Source: Candidatus Competibacteraceae bacterium (GTDB taxonomy: Bacteria; Pseudomonadota; Gammaproteobacteria; Competibacterales; Competibacteraceae). From it: DNA of 64,000 nucleotides. Every line of letters starts with the position of its first letter. Position 1 is the stretch's first letter. The position numbers and the translations under genes were made by a program. This document shows, piece after piece, positions 41,001 to 51,968 of this stretch. The stretch spans positions 62,001 to 126,000 of the forward strand of contig RXIV01000001.1 of assembly GCA_003989085.1 (NCBI GenBank). Direction: 5' to 3'. Below the pieces are notes generated by a model. It was given only the letters and a program-made list of their open reading frames with translations. It was not told the DNA's origin and ran no database searches.

Positions 41001-41553
41001 TCTCGACGCTCAAAATGCTGATCTGCTGGAGGCGCTGGCGACGTTGGAAACCGCCATCCGCAAGATGGATCGCGAGACCCGTGCTCGATTCCGCGAAACT
41101 TTTGATCAGGTCAATGCTGGTTTGCAGGAGTTGTTTCCCCGCCTGTTTGGGGGTGGTCAGGCCAGTCTGGAACTGATCGACGCAGATACGCTGGACGCCG
41201 GAGTAGCGATCATGGCTAAGCCGCCCGGCAAACGGATCGGCTCGATTAGCCTGCTCTCCGGTGGGGAAAAGGCGCTGACTGCGGTAGCGCTGGTGTTCGC
41301 CATTTTTCAGCTTAACCCCGCGCCATTCTGCTTGCTGGATGAGGTCGACGCCCCGCTGGATGAGGCAAATGTTGGCCGGTTCGGGACGTTGGTCAGTGCG
41401 ATGTCGGCGACGGTGCAGTTCATCTTTATCACCCACAACAAAGCCACTATGGCGATAGCCCAGCATCTGGCGGGCGTGACCATGCAGGAACCCGGCGTCT
41501 CGAGGCTGGTCGAGGTGGATGTTGAAGAGGCAGTGCGCTTGGCTGCGGTCTAA
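38053..41553 (+). CDS. smc: chromosome segregation SMC ATPase
   Basis: An SMC protein of 1166 residues: N-terminal Walker A GPNGCGKSNIID, arginine-rich head, long coiled-coil arms rich in Gln/Arg/Glu, a hinge near residues 520-640, and the C-terminal LLSGGEKALTAVALVFAIF signature with Walker B FCLLDEVDAPLDEAN. It works with ScpAB to fold the chromosome. smc-zipA-ligA is a typical gammaproteobacterial order. ATG 38053 is 29 bases after chpC. Confidence 0.97.
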   Translation: MRLSKVKLAGFKSFVDPTVLQLPSNLVCIVGPNGCGKSNIIDAVRWVMGESSARSLRGESMTDVIFNGAANRKPVGQASIELVFDNSAGRLGGPWASYAEIAIKRLVGRDGQSGYFLNGTRCRRRDIADLFLGTGLGPRSYAIIEQGMISRIIEARPEDLRVFLEEAAGISKYKERRRETETRIRHTRENLERLDDVRGELARQLQHLQRQARAAEQYRDYRAEERRLRAELLTLRWRDLQTDLLSREQTLRQQDTALDATLAEQRRLEARLEAGRAQRLELNEAFNTAQGRYYQAGAAISRLEQYLQHQRELRRRREDEQRQIAAALEQVEAQSALDREQRDKFLAALTAAEPAMAQRLTDEADTCAALTAAETALRDGQADWENFSRRNSAAQSQTDVERTRIDHLDRQLLQTERRLERLRFEQEQLTGADLERELAELREAEQSIAEDLQRDQAQLAQIEAALSTTREARQHTDQQLQATRERLQTGRGRLASLHTLQEAALGRSAGELTEWLRVQGLTDAPRLAEQLAVGPGWEAAVETVLAGWLDAVCVADLDSPACAAEPCFGRLTLFEPPASDAVNPIAFGALAAQVQTPWPLAGLLAGVHTAADLNEVLARRADLPEGGTLVTPDGVWCGRHWLRIGRGGDDGVLAREREIRELDAVLAEDAAALDRLARQLEQLCTQQQELDQQRRDRQQAVNQGHRDHARAQSVVQTTQARWEQACARSKALAEEQMDLDEQADQDREQAQLARLRLEDELLTLNSLQTEQAELSTQRECLQDEFRQCRVRAEAARQAVTQQAAALEALQVRIAATDQALDRLEAQRQQLQARCEGLDADHAADADAPLTVAEEELADALETRLMAEAELRDARQQLESQDAELEAGEQARSHCERQVELQRRQIEEQRLAFGESRVRQQNLIDQLHELDADPDTVLPTLPETAVEADWLTQLEQVERRIQRLGAINLAAIEEFAAVSERGQYLDAQNADLLEALATLETAIRKMDRETRARFRETFDQVNAGLQELFPRLFGGGQASLELIDADTLDAGVAIMAKPPGKRIGSISLLSGGEKALTAVALVFAIFQLNPAPFCLLDEVDAPLDEANVGRFGTLVSAMSATVQFIFITHNKATMAIAQHLAGVTMQEPGVSRLVEVDVEEAVRLAAV

Positions 41554-41603
41554 CATCCCCGATGTGGCAAGTTTGGGCTGAACGCCGGGGTGACAGACGT
41601 GGT

Positions 41604-41632
41604 TTGTGAAACGGCAGGAATTTCAGTATAAA
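41604..41632 (+). promoter_or_regulatory. likely promoter of zipA-ligA
   Basis: TTGTGA (41604-41609) and TATAAA (41627-41632) are 17 bases apart in the 166-base smc-zipA gap. The start would be about 80 bases before zipA. Confidence 0.5.
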
Positions 41633-41719
41633 CGGCAGCATTCACCCCCTGGCGCAATGGCGCCGGAGTTGATCTTCTGGCGACGTCATGGCGGCGCAAT
41701 CCGGGGTTTTTGATTGAGT

Positions 41720-42532
41720 ATGGAAATGGATAAGACACAGTTGCAATGGTTGGTGGCCGGCATTGGGGTCCTGGTGGTGGCGCTGATCTATCTGTGGAGC
41801 AGTCGCGCCCGCATCCGGGAAGGTTTCCGCCGGCGGCGGCGGCGTCCTCCGTTGGATAATCCACCCGCGATGGACAGTGGGGAATCGCCACTGGCCGATC
41901 CGATCCTGAACACTCAGGATCTTAAAGACTTGGGCCGCATTACCCCTGAACATCATTTGGCCGACAAGGTGTTGGTTGACGTGGAGTTTGGCCCAGTTCG
42001 CCGTCATGATAATGCCTCGCCCTCTGAAATGGCGCTCGATACCCCGGAGTCGCCGCGCCCGGCCCGGCGGGAACCTTCCCTGTCGGATCCGCCGAAGATG
42101 ACGGTGGCGCTAACGGTCATGGCCCCGCCCGGTCAACCTTTTCAGGGACCAGATATTGCGGCGGCAGTTGAGGAAGCGGGCTTCCGGTTAGGCGCTTCCA
42201 ATCTATTCGAGCGCCTGTCCAACGGAGAAGCCTCTGCCGCCATACCTGTCTTCAGTATGGCGCATCTGCGTGAACCGGGGACATTTTTGTCAGCGACGCT
42301 GGATAGCCTGACAACGCCGGGGTTACTGCTGTTTATGAATTTACCTGGTCCGCTGCAAGAGATGAAGGCGCTGGATTTGCTGGCGCTAACGGCGGATCAA
42401 CTGGCGCGAACCCTGGGTGGATCGATTTGTGATGAGCGCCGTAAGCAGATGACTAATCAGGCTTTTCGGCATTTGCGCAACGAAGTCGCTGATCTGGAGC
42501 GGCGGAGGCGAGCGTGGGTGCAGCCGTCCTGA
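41720..42532 (+). CDS. zipA: cell division protein ZipA
   Basis: ZipA anchors FtsZ to the membrane. Residues ~8-26 form an N-terminal membrane helix (WLVAGIGVLVVALIYLW), followed by a basic segment (RRRRRRPP), a Pro/Asp-rich linker and a C-terminal FtsZ-binding domain (MTVALTVMAPPGQPFQGPDI, LFMNLPGPLQEMKALDLL, TLGGSICDE). 270 residues. The ATG at 41720 is used; another two codons later is possible. ligA follows after 9 bases. Confidence 0.92.
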   Translation: MEMDKTQLQWLVAGIGVLVVALIYLWSSRARIREGFRRRRRRPPLDNPPAMDSGESPLADPILNTQDLKDLGRITPEHHLADKVLVDVEFGPVRRHDNASPSEMALDTPESPRPARREPSLSDPPKMTVALTVMAPPGQPFQGPDIAAAVEEAGFRLGASNLFERLSNGEASAAIPVFSMAHLREPGTFLSATLDSLTTPGLLLFMNLPGPLQEMKALDLLALTADQLARTLGGSICDERRKQMTNQAFRHLRNEVADLERRRRAWVQPS

Positions 42533-44578
<2,046 letters not shown>

Positions 44579-44584
44579 GTGGGC

Positions 44585-45088
44585 TTATTGTCGGCGGCTG
44601 CGTGGATCGCCGGCAGCATCAGGGCGCGGCAGGTCGGTGACGCGGGCAGCCAGCTTCATCAGATCACCGGCCATGCTGCTGGGGTTGACCTGATTGCTGG
44701 CGTGCAGCATGCAAATCAATTCGGCCTCACCGCGAGTCAGGCCGCACAGTTCCATGATTTCGTCAGCACCCGCGCCCTGTAAGGCCAGTTTGGTCGCAAT
44801 TTTGAAGGATTTTTGCTCCGGATCCCGGTTCAGCGGCAATCCCTCCTGTCCCGCCTGTTCCCGGAGTTGCCCAATTTGCATTTCCAGTTTCAACAGCCGT
44901 TCACCCAGCGCCGCCAGCGCCAGCATGACCCCCTTTAAATCCTGATGCAGATTAGAGGGTTCTTCCCGCTCGGCTTCCGGGGGCGGGGCAGAGGACCAGC
45001 GGGCAATTATGAAGCCCAGCCCAATCAGCAGTGCGTTGCCGGCCAGCAGGGCGAGAATGGCGATACTGTGAAACAGGACATCAGGCAT
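44585..45088 (-). CDS. DUF2802 membrane-anchored protein at the end of the motor gene group
   Basis: 167 residues: an N-terminal membrane helix (ILALLAGNALLIGLGFIIARW), a coiled-coil-like middle, and a C-terminal HTH-like DUF2802 region (KIATKLALQGAGADEIMELC, GLTRGEAELICMLHA). In Pseudomonas a DUF2802 gene lies near motD and cheW at the end of the same flagellar cluster. Function unknown. It is the last gene of the minus-strand run, ending back-to-back with ligA. Confidence 0.75.
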   Translation of the reverse strand: MPDVLFHSIAILALLAGNALLIGLGFIIARWSSAPPPEAEREEPSNLHQDLKGVMLALAALGERLLKLEMQIGQLREQAGQEGLPLNRDPEQKSFKIATKLALQGAGADEIMELCGLTRGEAELICMLHASNQVNPSSMAGDLMKLAARVTDLPRPDAAGDPRSRRQ

Positions 45089-45122
45089 GGGTCAGTTCCG
45101 GCCTACGGATTAGGTTAAGCGA

Positions 45123-46118
45123 TCAGGGTTTGGGGGTAGCCACCGCGCTTCCGGTGGCGGGAGGCGCTTCCACCAGTTTAGTCAGAGGCTGCGCGGCGTT
45201 CGCTTCATTCAGCTTCAGATCCACCGGGTAGCGGGCATCGACATTCCCCATAATCACCAGCACCACCCGCCGGTTCTGGGTGCGGCCCGTTTCGGAACTG
45301 TTGTCCGCAACCGGCTGATATTCGCCATAGCCGATGGCGGACATCCGCTCGGGCCGTACCCCGTTGTTCATCAGGACATGCACCACATTGGCCGCCCGCG
45401 CTGCTGACAGCTCCCAATTGGATGGATAGACCGGCGTGTTGATCGGGCGGTTATCGGTAAATCCCTCCACCTGAATCCGATTGGAAATTTCGCGCAGGAT
45501 AGCGGCGATTTTCCCCAGCGGCTCCAGCGCGTCCTGATTAACAATCGCGCTGCCGCTGGCAAACAGCACATTGTTGCGGATTTCTACCTCGATCCAGAGC
45601 GCGCTGCGCCGGAGACTAACCATGTCGTCGCGAATCAGAGCCGACAGGGCCGCTTGCAGCTTTTGCATCACCTTGACCAGATTCGGGTCGGATTGGGCTT
45701 CCTTGCCGGCGGCATCGGAAGTCAGCACCGCCGCCGCTTTGCCACTACTAGGGCCAGCGTTTGAACCGGAATCTCTGCTCACCATCACAATGGCACGAGG
45801 CGAACGCTGAATAATCGCGCTAGGCATCGGGCGCATGTCAGGGGCGACATTGCTTTTTTTCATACTGGGTTGGCCGGTGGCCTGCGAAGTCTGCGATCCA
45901 ACCATTTCAGCTAACTGGATTGGCTTGGCGCTGTGCGGGTCCGGGGAGCGAAAGGCCACCACCATCGAGTCTGCCAATACCCGGAATTTGCCCTCGTTGA
46001 CTGAAGACACCGCATACATCACCACGAAAAACGCAAACAGCAGGGTGATGAAGTCGGCGTAAGACACTAGCCAGCGTTCGTGATTTTCATGGCCTTCAGC
46101 ATGTTTTTTGCGGCTCAT
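45123..46118 (-). CDS. motD: flagellar motor stator protein MotD (MotB-like)
   Basis: A 331-residue stator B-subunit: ERWLVSYADFITLLFAFFVV carries the proton-binding Asp (YADF) in the single membrane helix, and the C-terminal OmpA-like peptidoglycan-binding domain has VEGFTDNRPINTPVYPSNWE and ARAANVVHVLMNNGV. The start is ATG 46118 (MSRKKHAEGHENHERW), as in MotD/MotB; the longer frame starts inside motC's control region. MotC-MotD drive rotation in addition to or in place of MotAB. Confidence 0.95.
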   Translation of the reverse strand: MSRKKHAEGHENHERWLVSYADFITLLFAFFVVMYAVSSVNEGKFRVLADSMVVAFRSPDPHSAKPIQLAEMVGSQTSQATGQPSMKKSNVAPDMRPMPSAIIQRSPRAIVMVSRDSGSNAGPSSGKAAAVLTSDAAGKEAQSDPNLVKVMQKLQAALSALIRDDMVSLRRSALWIEVEIRNNVLFASGSAIVNQDALEPLGKIAAILREISNRIQVEGFTDNRPINTPVYPSNWELSAARAANVVHVLMNNGVRPERMSAIGYGEYQPVADNSSETGRTQNRRVVLVIMGNVDARYPVDLKLNEANAAQPLTKLVEAPPATGSAVATPKP

Positions 46119-46128
46119 CGCGGCGTTC

Positions 46129-46872
46129 TCAGTGCTGAATGAAGCCTTGCAGACGCGATTCGATATTGCGCGGATTTTCGCCGTGGGCAATGGCGATGAT
46201 CCCTTCGATGATCAACTCGCAGAGCCGACCCTTCCGTTTGATGGCGCTTTTGATCTTGTTGCCCATTGGTAAGGCGAACACGTTGGCCAACACCAAGCCG
46301 TAAATGGTGGCGACGAAGGCGGCGGCGATGCCGCCGCCCAGCTTGCTGGGGTCGGCCAGGTTGCCCATGACGTGGATCAGGCCCAGCACCGCACCGATAA
46401 TGCCGATGGTGGGCGCATAGCCGCCTAGCGCCTCAAAGAAGGTGACCGCCTGCAATTCGCTTTCTTCATGGATGGTCAGGTCCATCTCCAGAATGTGGCG
46501 GATTTCCTCAGGTTCCTTGCCATCCACTAGCAATTGCAGCGCTTTCGAAGCAAAGGGATCAGGTTCCTGCTGGATGTGATCCTCCAGCTTCAGCAATCCT
46601 TCTTTACGGGCGATGTTGCTCCAGCCGACAATTTTTTCGATGGCTTCCTGCATGGCGACAGTCGGCGGCATGAACGCCCATTTGGCCCGGCCCAGCGCTC
46701 GCTTGAAGACATCCATCGGCATTTGAATTAGCACTGCGCCGATGGTGCCGCCGAAGACGATGACGAATGCCGGGCCGTTGATCAGCGAGCCGATGTGACC
46801 GCCTTCGATCAGCATCCCGCCAACGATGCCGCCAAATGCGATCGTCAAGCCGGCCAAAGTCAAAATATCCAT
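46129..46872 (-). CDS. motC: flagellar motor stator protein MotC (MotA-like)
   Basis: A MotA-type proton-channel subunit of 247 residues, with four membrane segments (LTLAGLTIAFGGIVGGMLIEGG; AFVIVFGGTIGAVLIQMP; GYAPTIGIIGAVLGLIHVM; GGIAAAFVATIYGLVLANVF), the charged cytoplasmic loop that contacts FliG, and family motifs VFGGTIGAVL and GNKIKSAIK. It is 10 bases ahead of motD. Confidence 0.95.
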   Translation of the reverse strand: MDILTLAGLTIAFGGIVGGMLIEGGHIGSLINGPAFVIVFGGTIGAVLIQMPMDVFKRALGRAKWAFMPPTVAMQEAIEKIVGWSNIARKEGLLKLEDHIQQEPDPFASKALQLLVDGKEPEEIRHILEMDLTIHEESELQAVTFFEALGGYAPTIGIIGAVLGLIHVMGNLADPSKLGGGIAAAFVATIYGLVLANVFALPMGNKIKSAIKRKGRLCELIIEGIIAIAHGENPRNIESRLQGFIQH

Positions 46873-46899
46873 GTGGTTCGCTCCAAAACTCTCCGTGGA

Positions 46900-47625
46900 T
46901 CAACCCGCGTCGCTCACGACCCGGGATCGCAGCCGGGCCAGCGCCTGACTGTGCAACTGGCTGACCCGCGATTCACTGACGCCCAGCACCGCGCCGATTT
47001 CTTTCAGATGTAATTCTTCATCGTAGTAGAGCGATAGCACCAGTTTTTCCCGTTCTGGCAATTGATCAATCGCCGCCGCCAGTGCTTTGATCATGGATTC
47101 CCGGTTGACGGCCTCGACGGGATCGCCATCAGGCGCGGGAATACCGTCCGCCTCATTCTCATCATCCGGGCTGGCGGCGTCGAGCGACAATAGTTTCTGT
47201 CCACGCAGGTCAGCCAGGGTAGCGTGATACTCCGCCAGTGGGAGGCCAAGATGCTCGGCGATGTCGCGATCCTTGGCCTCGCAGCCAGTCGCGGTTTCAA
47301 CAGCGTGAATCGCCGCCGCCACCTCGCGGGCTTTGCGATGTACTGACCGGGGTGCCCAGTCGCCCTTGCGGATTTCATCAAGCATCGCCCCGCGAATGCG
47401 TGGTTCGGCAAAGGTCGCGAAACTTGCGCCTTGCGCGGGATCGTAGCGGCGTGTCGCCTCCAGCAAGCCCAGCATTCCAGCCTGGATCAAATCGTCCACC
47501 TGCACCGAAGCTGGCAACCGCGCCAGCAGGTGATAAGCGATGCGTTTGACTTGGGGAGCGCTGCGGGCGATCAAATCGTCGGCTGTGGCCCCACCGAGGC
47601 TGGCGTACAGGGCCAGACCTTTCAT
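46900..47625 (-). CDS. fliA: flagellar sigma factor 28
   Basis: FliA directs late flagellar and chemotaxis promoters. It shows sigma region 2 (QVDDLIQAGMLGLLEATRRYD, FATFAEPRIRGAMLDEIRKGDW) and region 4 (LPEREKLVLSLYYDEELHLKEI, LGVSESRVSQLHSQAL). 241 residues. It overlaps fleN by 4 bases. In Pseudomonas, cheYZAB lie between fliA and motC; here motC follows directly. Confidence 0.96.
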   Translation of the reverse strand: MKGLALYASLGGATADDLIARSAPQVKRIAYHLLARLPASVQVDDLIQAGMLGLLEATRRYDPAQGASFATFAEPRIRGAMLDEIRKGDWAPRSVHRKAREVAAAIHAVETATGCEAKDRDIAEHLGLPLAEYHATLADLRGQKLLSLDAASPDDENEADGIPAPDGDPVEAVNRESMIKALAAAIDQLPEREKLVLSLYYDEELHLKEIGAVLGVSESRVSQLHSQALARLRSRVVSDAG

Positions 47626-48494
47626 TCAGCCCGTTCCCCAGCAGAACGGGCAGGATCGATCAGCCGTTCGATGAAAAACTGGAGATAGCCGCTGGCGGTG
47701 CGCGGCATCGGCCAGCGCCCGATGATCTGGGTAGCCAAGCGGTGGAAGGCTTCCGCCGAACGGCTGCCAGGAAAGGCTTCCACCACTGCCCGTTGCGCTT
47801 GCACCGCCTTGCGCAGCTGTGGATCTTCGGGAATGGCGCCGAAAAAATTCAGGATGACATCCAGAAAGCGGTCAGTCACCTTCACCAGCTTGGCGAACAG
47901 TTCCTGACCCTCTTTGGGGGTCAGCACCCGGTTAGCCAGGATGTGAAAGCGGTTGACGCCGTAATCCTGGCTGAGCAGCTTGATCAGGGAATACGCGTCG
48001 GTGATCGAAGCCGGTTCGTCACAGACCACCACGATGACCTCATGGGCAGCCCGGCTGAAGGTGACCACGCTATCGGAGATGCCAGCCGATGAATCGATGA
48101 GCATGATGTCCAGCGACTCGTTCAACTCGCTGAAGGCGCTGACGATGCCTGCATTCTCAGCCGGCGTCAGTTCCGCCATTCGCTTGATGCCGGAGCTGGC
48201 CGGGATGATCCGGATGCCATTCGGCCCGGTGATGATGACTTCATCCAGGGTCCGCTCCTGGTTGAGGACATGCGAGAGGTTATAGAGCGGATGCAAACCC
48301 AGGATGACATCCACATTCGCCAGTCCCAGATCGGCGTCCAGCAGCATGACGCTTTGACCCTGGAGGCTCAGGGCCAGCCCAAGGTTGACCGTGACGTTGG
48401 TCTTGCCGACGCCGCCTTTGCCGCTGGCGACACACATCACCCGCACTGGCCGGCGTAGATTGGGTGGTAATCCGGCAACTTCAGCAGAAGGCAT
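47622..48494 (-). CDS. fleN: flagellar number regulator FleN (FlhG), MinD/ParA-type ATPase
   Basis: Controls flagellar number with FlhF. Walker A GKGGVGKTNVTV, Walker A' DADLGLANVD and LIDSSAGISDSVV are present. The start is ATG 48494, behind GGAGG; it overlaps the flhF end by 14 bases. The short N-terminus (MPSAEVAGLPPNLRR) has no DQAxxLR motif, as in FleN of Pseudomonas. 290 residues. Confidence 0.94.
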   Translation of the reverse strand: MPSAEVAGLPPNLRRPVRVMCVASGKGGVGKTNVTVNLGLALSLQGQSVMLLDADLGLANVDVILGLHPLYNLSHVLNQERTLDEVIITGPNGIRIIPASSGIKRMAELTPAENAGIVSAFSELNESLDIMLIDSSAGISDSVVTFSRAAHEVIVVVCDEPASITDAYSLIKLLSQDYGVNRFHILANRVLTPKEGQELFAKLVKVTDRFLDVILNFFGAIPEDPQLRKAVQAQRAVVEAFPGSRSAEAFHRLATQIIGRWPMPRTASGYLQFFIERLIDPARSAGERAE

Positions 48495-49815
48495 TGGCGA
48501 CCAGCCTCCGGCCAAAGGTCAGAGCCAGTGCATCGTTAGCAGCAGCCTCGCCATAGCCGTACAGCCCGGCGAATTCTTCGCCCATGCCGATCAACGCATC
48601 AATGCGCGCCGCTTGCAGATCCTCGGGCACCCGCTGGCCGTTGCTGATATAGGCGAGGGATAGCCGGTTTTCGTGGACCACTGACAGCGCCGCACCCAGT
48701 CGGGTGGTTTCATCTACTTTGGTCAGGATGACGCCATGCAGGGAAGCGCGGGTGAAGGCCGCCACCGTCTCACGCAACACCGAATGCTGGGCGTTGGCGG
48801 TCAGCACCAGATAACTGCGAATGCGCGGCACATCGCTCAGCAGCGCAAACTGCTGAGATAGACGTAAATCACGTTGGCTCATTCCAGCGGTGTCGATCAG
48901 GATCAGCGATTTGTCGGAGAAGGCCACGATGGCATCCTGCACCTCTTGGGTGGTGCGCACCAGCTTGACCGGCGTGTCCATGATGATGCCAAAGGTAGAC
49001 AGTTGTTCAAACGCGCCGATCCGGTAGCTGTCGGTGGTGATCAGCGCTACGTTGCGCGGACCGTGGCGCTGATTGTAACGTGCCGCCAGCTTGGCGATGG
49101 TGGTGGTTTTACCAACCCCAGTCGGGCCAATCAGCGCGGCGACGCCGCCTTGGGTCAGGATGTCGTCCTCGGTAACGGACAGGCCGCGTCCCAGCGTTTC
49201 CAGCGCCAGCCGCCATGCGCACTCCGGATCAGCCTCACTGGCGGCAGCATCGGCCAGTCGCAGGCACAGTTCGGGGCTGAAGCCAAAATCCATCAGCTGG
49301 CTAAGCAGATCGGCCCGGTACGGTTGCCGGCGTGCCAAATCGCCCCAGGCCAATCCAGACAATTGTTGCTCCAGCAGGTTGTGCATGATCCGCATTTCAT
49401 GGCGCATTTCGACCAGTAGCGGATCCTGCGACCACAGGATGCGTGACTTGTCTGAGCCGGTCCGGTCGGTGGCGGGTGGAAGCGCCGCTGAACCGGTACC
49501 CGGCCTCGCTTTCGGAGGAACGGCGGTGGGAATGGTAGATCTGGCTGGTCTTTCCGTGCCGGGCGCCACGGGAGGTGGAACAGGGGCCGCATCATCGGTT
49601 GCCCCCTCTAACTCACGCAAGGCCCGTGGCAGCGCCCCAGCCGCCGGTTGTGGCATGCTTTGCAGCAGATTTTCATCGTAGTCAACCGCAGCGACGATTT
49701 CAAAACCGGCGGCGGTGCGCTGATTGGACAGGATCACGGCCTCCGGCCCTAGCTCCTCCCGGATTTTCCGCATGGCTTCGCGGATATTGGCGGCGCACAG
49801 TCTTTTAATCTTCAT
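48481..49815 (-). CDS. flhF: flagellar SRP-like GTPase FlhF
   Basis: FlhF is the SRP-type GTPase that sets the polar site of flagellar assembly. N-terminal basic domain (MKIKRLCAANIREAMRKI), a variable Pro/Ala linker, NG domain with GPTGVGKTTTIAKLAARY (P-loop), DTAGMSQRDLRLSQ and LTKVDETTRLGAALSV. 444 residues. Confidence 0.96.
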   Translation of the reverse strand: MKIKRLCAANIREAMRKIREELGPEAVILSNQRTAAGFEIVAAVDYDENLLQSMPQPAAGALPRALRELEGATDDAAPVPPPVAPGTERPARSTIPTAVPPKARPGTGSAALPPATDRTGSDKSRILWSQDPLLVEMRHEMRIMHNLLEQQLSGLAWGDLARRQPYRADLLSQLMDFGFSPELCLRLADAAASEADPECAWRLALETLGRGLSVTEDDILTQGGVAALIGPTGVGKTTTIAKLAARYNQRHGPRNVALITTDSYRIGAFEQLSTFGIIMDTPVKLVRTTQEVQDAIVAFSDKSLILIDTAGMSQRDLRLSQQFALLSDVPRIRSYLVLTANAQHSVLRETVAAFTRASLHGVILTKVDETTRLGAALSVVHENRLSLAYISNGQRVPEDLQAARIDALIGMGEEFAGLYGYGEAAANDALALTFGRRLVANAFC

Positions 49816-49874
49816 GGCTTGTTTCCCGCTGTTGTCGCAGCCGTCGCATCCTGAGCTGGCCGCGTCTGGTTCGC

Positions 49875-51956
49875 TTACTTGCCTACGGTGGCGATCACCT
49901 TGAGTTTCCGATCCTCGGGGATCTCGCTGAAGGCCAGGACATGGAGAGCGGGTATCCCGTGCCGCACAAACCGCGCCAACATCACCCGCAGCGCGTCTGG
50001 AACCAGCAACACCGCCGGTTGACCCACCAATTCCTGTTTTTGGGCGGTATCCAGCAGCGCTTTGTGCAGACGCTCAGCCAGTCCCGGTTCCAGGGGAGTC
50101 TGCTCATTGCCCATCTGCAAGGTGCGCAGCAATATCTGTTCCAGCTCCGCCGCCAGGGTCATCACCGGCAATTCATCCTCCAAGCCATTGATGCTCTGGA
50201 CAATCATTCGTCCCAGACTAATCCGGACCGCCGTGGTCAACACGTCAGGGTCTTGGCTCTTGGCGCTATGCTCCGCCAAAGTTTCGGCGATAGTCCGCAA
50301 ATCCCGAATTGGCGCCTGTTCGATCAGCAAATTTTGCAGCACCCGCACCACCACCCGCAGCGGCAGAGTTTTAGGAACCAGATCCTGCACCAGGCGCGGC
50401 GCAACATTGGCTAGACGATCCAGCAGTTGCTGCGCTTCCTCGTGACCCAGCAGTTCGTGGGCGTGAACCAGTAAAATCTGGTTGAGATGCGTCGCGATCA
50501 CCGTGCTGGCGTCCACCACGGTATAGCCTAAAGTCTGGGCCTGTTCGCGCAGATTGGGTTCGATCCAGATTGCTGGCAGCTTGAAGGCGGGGTCTTGGGT
50601 GGCGATGCCGGGCAACGGGCTATGCACCTGGCCGGGATTGATCGCCAGTTGCCGGTCGGGGAAGGCTTCAGATTCAGCGGCGGTAACACCCAGCAGGGTA
50701 ATCCGGTAGGCGGTCGGCGCCAGATCGAGATTGTCGCGGATGTGGACTGGCGGAATCAGGAAGCCCAACTCTTGGGAGAGTTTTTTACGAACCCCTTTGA
50801 TCCGGGCCAGCAGTTGCCCATTCTGGTTGCGATCCACCAGCGCGATCAGCCGATAGCCGACTTCCATGCCGATAGTGTCCAGCGGCGGCACGTCGTCCCA
50901 GCCGACTTCGCGGGTATCCAGACTTTCGGCGGCGGCGCCCGGTTCGGCGAGACCGCCGATGGCCGGCAGAACGAGCGTGCTTTGCTGCTGGGCGCGGATT
51001 CGCCAGGCCAGATAACCCGCCCCGCCCGCCAGACCGAGAAACACCAGGTTGGGCATCCCGGGAATCAGGCCCAGGATGCCGATGATCCCGGCAGTGACCG
51101 CCAGGGTTTGCGGGTTGCCAAACAGTTGTCGGGTAACCTGTTGGCCGATGTCCTGCGATCCAGAGGCGCGGGTGACGATAATGGCGGCAGCAGTAGACAA
51201 CAGCAACGCCGGAATCTGCGCCACCAGACCATCGCCGATGGTCAGCAGGACATAAAACTGGGCGGCGTCGGCCAGCGACAAGTTATGTTGCAGTGAACCA
51301 ATGGCCATTCCACCCAACATGTTGATAAAGAGAATCAGCAGGCCAGCGATGGCGTCGCCGCGCACGAATTTGCTGGAGCCATCCATCGAGCCGTAAAAAT
51401 CGGCTTCCTGCACCACCTCGGCCCGCCGACGCTTGGCCTCGGCCTGATCGATAACTCCGGCGTTGAGATCAGCGTCAATCGCCATTTGCTTGCCGGGCAT
51501 GGCGTCCAGGGTGAAGCGGGCGCTGACTTCCGACACCCGGCCCGCACCCTTGGTCACCACCACGAAATTGATAATGGTCAGGATGGCGAACACCACGATC
51601 CCGACCGCGTAGTTGCCGCCCACCACGAAATGGCCGAAGGCCTCGATGACCTTGCCGGCGGCGTCAGGTCCAGTGTGGCCGTACAACAGCACCACCCGGG
51701 TCGAAGCGATATTCAGCGCCAGTCGCAATAGGGTCGTGATTAGCAGCACGGTGGGAAAAACGGTGAAATCCAGAGGCCGTTCGCTGTAGATGGTCGCCAG
51801 CAGCACCACCAGCGACAGGGCGATGTTGAAGGTGAACAGCACATCCAGGGCAAATGGCGGCAGTGGCAGGACCACCATCGCCAGCATGATGATTAACAGC
51901 AGGGGTGCGCCCAGACCGGAGCGGACCATGCTCCCCAAGGTAGCGGTCAGGTTCAA
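49875..51956 (-). CDS. flhA: flagellar export apparatus protein FlhA
   Basis: FlhA is the nonameric export gate. Eight N-terminal membrane helices, the FHIPEP signature region, and a large cytoplasmic domain are recognisable (DAMPGKQMAIDADLNAGVID, GSMDGSSKFVRGDA, the linker, PAIWIEPNLREQAQTLG). 693 residues. The start is TTG 51956, with AAGGGA 8 bases upstream inside the flhB end; an ATG at 51929 has poor spacing. Confidence 0.96.
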   Translation of the reverse strand: MNLTATLGSMVRSGLGAPLLLIIMLAMVVLPLPPFALDVLFTFNIALSLVVLLATIYSERPLDFTVFPTVLLITTLLRLALNIASTRVVLLYGHTGPDAAGKVIEAFGHFVVGGNYAVGIVVFAILTIINFVVVTKGAGRVSEVSARFTLDAMPGKQMAIDADLNAGVIDQAEAKRRRAEVVQEADFYGSMDGSSKFVRGDAIAGLLILFINMLGGMAIGSLQHNLSLADAAQFYVLLTIGDGLVAQIPALLLSTAAAIIVTRASGSQDIGQQVTRQLFGNPQTLAVTAGIIGILGLIPGMPNLVFLGLAGGAGYLAWRIRAQQQSTLVLPAIGGLAEPGAAAESLDTREVGWDDVPPLDTIGMEVGYRLIALVDRNQNGQLLARIKGVRKKLSQELGFLIPPVHIRDNLDLAPTAYRITLLGVTAAESEAFPDRQLAINPGQVHSPLPGIATQDPAFKLPAIWIEPNLREQAQTLGYTVVDASTVIATHLNQILLVHAHELLGHEEAQQLLDRLANVAPRLVQDLVPKTLPLRVVVRVLQNLLIEQAPIRDLRTIAETLAEHSAKSQDPDVLTTAVRISLGRMIVQSINGLEDELPVMTLAAELEQILLRTLQMGNEQTPLEPGLAERLHKALLDTAQKQELVGQPAVLLVPDALRVMLARFVRHGIPALHVLAFSEIPEDRKLKVIATVGK

Positions 51957-51968
51957 GCGGCTTGTCCC

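Noticed and set aside
50595-51296. 233-codon plus-strand frame
   Set aside because: It is a shadow of flhA on the opposite strand with no family resemblance.
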